Shown here: piece by piece, positions 59,279-64,000 of the stretch
Layout: every line of letters begins with the position of its first letter
How positions within the stretch are numbered: the first letter of the stretch is position 1
Assembly (NCBI RefSeq): GCF_945859705.1
Contig: NC_079136.1
Location: 94,735,120 to 94,799,119 of the forward strand
Direction: 5' to 3'
Origin: Episyrphus balteatus
Taxonomy: Eukaryota > Arthropoda > Insecta > Diptera > Syrphidae
DNA length: 64,000 nt
Program-made: the position numbers and the translations under genes
The notes under the pieces: generated by a model
Database searches by the model: none
What the model was told of the DNA's origin: nothing
Seen by the model: only the letters and a program-made list of their open reading frames with translations

Positions 59279-60110
59279 TTAATAGTAATTGATTGCTTTA
59301 ACAGCGTGTTGGATCTCTTGCACGGCACGTGTGGCATTTTTTTGTGCTTTTAATGGATGAATCTTTGTTTGAAGTGAGGTGAACGATTTTTCCAGTTTTG
59401 CCAGTGTCCTTGATTGATAAAAGTTCAATTGATTCATAAGATTTTTCCATGTCCATCTGAAAGTGATCATTTTATTTAATTTTTTTAATTGTTTTATTCA
59501 ATTTTTTATTTTTATATTTCTAGTAAAGTGTATACTTACGCTTTAAGGTAGTTTCTTCTTGCAATCGCAGTTCACCGATTTGTGTCCTCAGCATTAGAAT
59601 ATTGGCTTGTAGATCTTTTCGAGGTTGATTGAGCTTTTCCAATTTGATGTCTAATGCATTCAAATCCGAACCACCAACAAAAGGAACAGCCTATAAGTCA
59701 TTATAGTTCGTATTGCAGGAACAGGCTTCTCCTTCGAACATGTCAGACCATTTATGTCGATGTTATTAATATTAGTTTTAATGATGATTCTTTCGGATGA
59801 ATTTTAGATTCGTAGAATGCTTCGATTTGAGCTTCTTCAGAGCTACCGCTTCCACAACCACCAGTATTGGTGCTACTTCGGCATGAATTGCGACGCGGAA
59901 CTTGGGTAAAATTGATTTGTGGCATCGAGATTCGTTCGTTGATGCAATGATGCCCATGGCAGAGCGTATAAGTTGAGCTTCGGCAGGATTATTGAAACGC
60001 AAATAATTTTAATTAACAATTGTTATTGCGCCTTGGGTGAGATTTGTTTCGCCATCGAAAAGTTTTGTTCCATCGATAAGAACTCACCTGAAATAAATAA
60101 AATATAGTTT
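59279..60110 (-). pseudogene. FHA-domain plus coiled-coil gene fragment
   Basis: Reading down the minus strand: KLFDGETNLTQGAITIVN, a stop, then YLRFNNPAEAQLIRSAMG, which matches the end of an FHA domain as in PHLDB/LL5 proteins (LTQG...FLRFNHPAEA, recalled). Next come a polar segment with VPRRNSCRSSTN and SSEEAQIEAFYESKIHP in a shifted frame, then GSDLNALDIKLEKLNQ and LMLRTQIGELRLQEETTL. A GTAAGT donor and an acceptor near 59460 bound an intron, after which LAKLEKSFTSLQTKI and ATRAVQEIQHAVKAI continue to a stop at 59279. Stops and frameshifts mark it as dead. The intron shows it is a genomic fragment. FHA-bearing kinesins are an alternative parent. Confidence 0.6.
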
Positions 60111-60587
60111 TTTTTCAATGGAATCATGTGTTTGTATATTTTATTTGCACTTTTTAACAAAATAATAAAAAATAAGGCTTGAGTTTCAATAAATGGTACA
60201 GTTTATTAAAACACTACATATTTTGGCGTCCTCAAAAGAACAATCGAGAAGCTGAGTATCATGCCTTCTATAAACCTTTCCAGATACTACATTTTGTACA
60301 TCTGTAAAGCCTTATAAGAATAAAATTATTATCATGATAAGAAGCTTTTAAGCATCTTTGTCGTGGATTCTTATAGGATTAAACGCTTCTCAACATCGTT
60401 ATAGTGTGCTTATAGGTAATTTTCTCATCACACCTATAATCCCACTATAAGATACTCCTAAAAAGTTTTTTAGAGATATAAATATCAGCGTTTACTGATA
60501 TTTTTTTACCGTCAGTAGTATACCAGTTTTATAGGGGCAAATAGCCCTTTAGACTCGAAACCCGAAAGCAAAAATGTTAGTTGGGTA

Positions 60588-60862
60588 GATTTAAAACCAG
60601 TTAAAAAAGAATTGTTTTTTGTTTTTGTAGTTGTTTTTTTAATTTCGATAAGAAACGTATTAAAGATCTATACAAGCACTTCCGAAGCTATCTGTCAAAT
60701 CTCAAAGCTTCTGTAGAGCTTCGGTAAAGCTTCGTTTAAGATCCTTATAGAGGGTCAAACTTGTATAACGTTCTCCTTTTTCCATGCACAACAACCTTAC
60801 TAAAGTTTAAAAGAAGCTGAAATGTAGCTTTTGTAATACCTTACCCGAAGCTGAAATGTTAG
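60588..60862 (+). mobile_element. Family E element E2, right part
   Basis: Starting GATTTAAAACCAGTTAAAAA, it is collinear with the last 290 bp or so of the complete copy at 62239, ending GAAGCTGAAATGTTAG. The last few bases (TTGGG) are lost before copy E3 begins at 60872. About 60-80 bp of family E sequence is missing at the junction with the insertion. Confidence 0.8.
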
Positions 60863-60871
60863 GAAGCCAAA

Positions 60872-61648
60872 CCCAACTAGCGCGACAGCTTCTATAAATT
60901 GAGATCTCGCAGGTACTACTTTTTATACAGCTTGTATTGAGCTTGCTTCAAAATTTAATTGCTTATAGAAGTTTGAACTTGTTTAACAACTTCTAATAAG
61001 TTGTTTAAATACTGTTAAAGAAACTTAAACGAAAAAAGCTTGTTTTCGGAAAAGCCTGCTTAATGAATTTATAGAAGCTTTACAGAAATTACCAAGTTTA
61101 GTATTTGATTTTTGGTTTTGATATTGAATAATCTAGCTGGGACACTTTTTGGTTTTGACATTGAATAATTTGACTGAGACATTATTTGTTTTGACATTTC
61201 TGCTTATTTTATTGATTAAGTTTTTGACTTCATTAATGAATATACTAGGATGGCCGAGTGGGTAGAGTGGCGGACTGCCACCAAGCAGATATGAAGTTCG
61301 ATTCCTGGGTGTGGTAAAAAAATTATATACTTTTAAAATTATTATCAATAGATATACTAAAAACTAATGGAAAAATATATATAATTTCAGATCAAAAGAT
61401 AAAATTCATGATTTAAAATCAAATAAAAACCAGTTAAAAAAGAATTCTTTATACAAGCTCTTCCGAAGCTATCTGTCAAATCTCAAAGCTTCGGAAGAGC
61501 TTCGGTAAAGCTTCGTTTAAACTTCTTATAGAGGGTCAAACTTGTATAACGTTCTCCTTTTTCCATGCCCAACAACCTTACTAAAGTTTAAAAGAAGCTG
61601 AAATGTAGCTTTTGTAATACCTTAACCGAAGCTGAAATGTTAGTTGGG
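60872..61648 (+). mobile_element. Family E element, complete copy E3 (777 bp)
   Basis: It runs from CCCAACTAGCGCGACAGC to GCTGAAATGTTAGTTGGG. The TIR is about 20 bp (CCCAACTAxC...CAGCTTC on the left, mirrored on the right). The tRNA-like module is at 61245-61315. There is an internal deletion near 61448 relative to E4. No protein-coding frame. Confidence 0.88.
61245..61315 (+). repeat. tRNA-like module inside family E copy E3
   Basis: GGCCGAGTGGGTAGAG and, downstream, GTTCGATTCCTGGG give tRNA-like A and B boxes. The anticodon-arm region is TGGCGGACTGCCA, a palindrome. The T-arm does not pair well, so a working tRNA is unlikely. Confidence 0.6.
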
Positions 61649-61709
61649 CCCTATCCATGCATATGGCGTTACAATGTATTAGGTATAGGAACAAGCACTC
61701 CATATATTA
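61649..61709 (-). mobile_element. Family C MITE, end fragment
   Basis: The phrase ATGGCGTTACAATGTATTAG to CACTCCATATATTA matches one end of the family C copies at 39883 and 63065. Copy E3 abuts it on the left and family D on the right. Confidence 0.8.
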
Positions 61710-62173
61710 GGTGTGTTTTTTATTACAACCGGTCTTAACTGGACAAAAAAAACGCAGTCTGGCTAAGCAATTTACATGTTAAATACAACAACACCTTAGC
61801 CCCTTGGGCTTAGTTGTTTAGCCTGGAGATTTCTCTGGGCTCAACTTTTTGAAGAGTTTTAAATCTGTGCTACCAAGCTAATTTTTTCATAAAATGTTTA
61901 GAATTTGTTTAAAAACGTGAAAACTCACGTTTGGAAGGACAAAATGTATTAAAATAGTTTTGCTAGCATACATTTTTGTATCTCTTTGTAATATACAATA
62001 CATACATGCAAAATACAAGAAAATGACGAAAGCGAAAAATATGACAACTCTAAATTTTTGTTGTGTCTGCTGTTTTCGGAACATTCAATATACAGTGCTG
62101 CCAAGATTTCAGGTTAAGACCCGTGGCGTTTTTTTTTTGTCCAGTTAAGACCGGTGGTAATAAAAAACACACC
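61710..62173. mobile_element. Family D MITE, 464 bp
   Basis: TIRs of about 45 bp: left GGTGTGTTTTTTATTACAACC, then GGTCTTAACTGGAC; right GTCCAGTTAAGACC, then GGTGGTAATAAAAAACACACC. TA lies on both sides, and family C sequence resumes outside. No coding frame. A shorter copy is at 32591. Confidence 0.9.
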
Positions 62174-62238
62174 TATTATATCCTCTAAGAGTTAAACAAA
62201 AGCTGTGTTTTTTTGTTTATCTATCTTAGAGGATATAA

Positions 62239-63064
62239 CCCAACTAGCACAACAGCTTCTATAAATTGAGATCTCGCAGGATCTACTTTTTATACAGCTT
62301 GTATTGAGCTTGCTTCAGAATTTAATTTCTTATAGAAGTTTGAACTTGTTTAACAACTTCTAATAAGTTGTTTAAATATTGTTAAAGAAACTTAAACGAA
62401 AAAAGCTTGTTTTCGGAAAAGCCTGCTTAATGAATTTATAGAAGATTTACAGAAATTACCAAGTTTAGTATTTGGTTTTTGGTTTTGATATTGAATAATC
62501 TAGCTGGGACACTTTTTGGTTTTGACATTGAATAATTTAGCTCAGACATTTTTTTTTACATTTCTGCTATTTGAACTGATTAAGTTTTTGATTTCATTAA
62601 TTAATATACGAGGATGGCCGAGTGCGTAGAGTGGTGGACTGCCACCAAGCAGATACGAAGTTCGATTCCTGGGTGTGGTAAAAAAATTATATACTTTTAA
62701 AATTATTATATAATAGATATACTAAAAACTAATGGAATAATAATATAATTTCAGATTAAAAGATAAAATCATGATTTAAAATCAAATAAAAACCATTTAA
62801 AAAAGAATTATTTTTTGTTTTTGTAGTAGTTTTTTTTTATTTCGATAAGACATGTATTAAAGAGCTATACAAGCTCTTCCGAAGCTATCTGTCAAATCTC
62901 AAAGCTTCTGTAGAGCTTCGGTAAAGCTTCGTTTAAACTTCTTATAGAGGGTCAAACTTGTATAACGTTCTCCTTTTTCCATGCCCAACAACCTTACTAA
63001 AGTTTAAAAGAAGCTAAAATGTAGCTTTTGTAATACCTTAACCGAAGCTGAAATGTTAGTTGGG
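62239..63064 (+). mobile_element. Family E element, complete copy E4 (826 bp)
   Basis: It runs from CCCAACTAGCACAACAGC to GCTGAAATGTTAGTTGGG and is the fullest copy, with the tRNA-like module at 62610-62680. It splits a family C terminus: GGATATAA lies before it and AATATATGG after it, which together restore GGATATAATATATGG if AA is the duplicated target. Confidence 0.9.
62610..62680 (+). repeat. tRNA-like module inside family E copy E4
   Basis: GGCCGAGTGCGTAGAG and GTTCGATTCC at tRNA spacing, as in the other three copies. Confidence 0.6.
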
Positions 63065-63313
63065 AATATATGGAGTGCTTGTGCTGTTAGTTCCGTGAAG
63101 CTTTTATAGAGGGCTCTAGTTTCTTTAAGTTTTTCGATGAGTGCATGCCTCCATTTTATTTTCATTTCATGGCTGTCATCAACAGGCGTGTTTATTTACA
63201 GCTGCGGAACCGGACTCGCACTGAAAAATGAAGGCAGCGACCCCTATCCATGCATATGGCGTTACAATGTATTAGGTATAGGAACAAGCACTCCATATAT
63301 TATATCCTCTAAG
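63065..63313 (-). mobile_element. Family C MITE, reversed copy, with E4 inserted in its end
   Basis: AATATATGGAGTGCTTGTGC to GCACTCCATATATTATATCC, then TCTAAG. It is the reverse complement of the 39883 copy, with the left TIR continuing before E4 at about 62222-62238. Confidence 0.85.
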
Positions 63314-64000
63314 TTATCTATATAGATTTTGTGCAAAAAAACGACATCGAGATTTTTGAAATCCATGCAAACATTTGGCACCACTGTACATATACTTTGG
63401 CAGCTGTCTGTCAAAAATGTTGCTTTTGTTTTTTTTTTATTTTAACTCCGAAGTGGGAAGGCCATTACATCCATGTTGGATGCAAACAAAAATTTTCATA
63501 TGGCCATGGCATCCATGTTGGATTCAAAAAAATTTTTTTTTTCACAAAAAACCAAAAATGATCTGTATATTCTTAGCTACATTTTAAGACCATGACCATT
63601 AACATTGGTTGCGTCGTTCTTGTGTTATAAGTGTTTGAAGGTAGCCATATTGATTTTTTTTCTAATTTTTTAAAATCAAACGTGGAAAATTTTTTATTTT
63701 TATTTGTAACTTTTCGAAAAAACTTTGGTAATTTTATGTATATATTTGTTTAACAATCTTATCAGGACCCATTTAAGACTTTTATCTGAAAAGTGCATTG
63801 GGTATATACCGAAATATTCACATTTCAATGCAACCATGTCAAACAAATTTTTGATTATTTTTTTCTATGAGAGCTTTTTTCAAACCTCATTTTCTCCACT
63901 TTTTTTTTTGTTAATATTTTCAGATATTTGTGTATGAACACAACAAATAAAGTACCTTGGCACTACTGTTTTTATCGAGAGAAAGTAAAATCTGGATAAT
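63314..64000. other. AT-rich non-coding end of the window
   Basis: No gene is seen. A short direct repeat on GGCCAT...CATCCATGTTGGAT occurs twice at about 63461-63520. Confidence 0.5.

Larger units (their letters stand above)
49310..60585. mobile_element. 11.3-kb insertion with CCCAACTAAC termini carrying host gene fragments
   Basis: The left junction is TA then CCCAACTAACAATTTC; the right junction is AAAATGTTAGTTGGG then TA. Family E sequence continues on both outer sides (48838-49309, 60588-60862), so the whole segment sits inside one older element. Just inside the ends, both arms carry a related ATAACGATGxTGAGAAGC phrase, in inverted orientation to each other. The cargo consists of decayed fragments of a kinesin (-), TCERG1 exon 3 (-), WDR81 (+) and an FHA/coiled-coil gene (-), some with introns. 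MITEs and a copia element are later arrivals. No transposase is seen. The boundaries are direct observations; that the segment moved as a unit is an inference. Confidence 0.65.

Noticed and set aside
49310..60585. Helitron as the vehicle for the gene fragments
   Set aside because: Helitrons begin TC, end CTRR after a hairpin, insert between A and T, and lack inverted termini. Here the ends are inverted CCCAACTAAC / GTTAGTTGGG with TA on both sides. Not excluded for individual cargo pieces.
7211..62680. Functional tRNA genes at the tRNA-like modules
   Set aside because: A and B boxes are present, but T-arms and acceptor stems do not pair, and the same degenerate module recurs in every family E copy.
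1..64000. CRISPR arrays, bacterial operons or riboswitches
   Set aside because: Spliced genes, retrotransposons and MITEs show this is eukaryotic nuclear DNA; no regularly spaced repeats of that kind were seen.

Overview
The window looks like AT-rich nuclear DNA of an insect, most likely a fly. It has spliced genes with GT-AG introns, a Drosophila-type Pak, a copia-type retrotransposon that follows the tRNA-iMet priming habit, and a dense load of small inverted-repeat transposons. The species cannot be named from the sequence.

Three intact host genes are visible. Pak (13474-26436, +) encodes a p21-activated kinase of about 792 residues in six coding exons; its introns are filled with foldback elements and an antisense RTE-type retrotransposon remnant. 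mRpL51 (34293-34790, -) is a single-exon mitochondrial ribosomal protein gene. A TCERG1/CA150 orthologue (37292-47276, +) encodes a transcription elongation/splicing co-factor of about 1135 residues with three WW and six FF domains in ten coding exons. They are not a functional unit: a signalling kinase, a mitoribosome subunit and a nuclear factor.

The first 13 kb is gene-poor: a decayed transposase-like gene (about 4.86-6.17 kb), MITEs, and one copy of a repeat called family E here (termini CCCAACTAAC / GTTAGTTGGG, internal tRNA-like A and B boxes). Between Pak and TCERG1 lie a long AT-rich Pak downstream region, a pogo/Tigger-like element carrying a relic of the transposase helix-turn-helix, and further MITEs.

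The most unusual region is 48.8-63.3 kb. One family E copy (48838-49309 and 60588-60862) is split by an 11.3-kb insertion (49310-60585) that begins CCCAACTAAC, ends GTTAGTTGGG and is flanked by TA on both sides. The insertion carries decayed pieces of at least four unrelated host genes: a CENP-E-like kinesin (-), a piece of TCERG1 exon 3 with adjoining intron (-), a WDR81-like BEACH gene (+), and an FHA plus coiled-coil gene (-). Two MITEs and a complete young copia element (52847-57339; two matching 174-bp LTRs, 5-bp ATAAT target duplication, intact 1292-residue Gag-Pol) have since landed in it. This has the form of a very large gene-fragment-carrying TIR transposon. Beyond it is a nest of families E, C and D to about 63.3 kb.

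All coordinates come from reading the sequence by eye. Exon junctions were checked for GT-AG and phase. Repeat boundaries in AT-rich DNA may be a few bases off.
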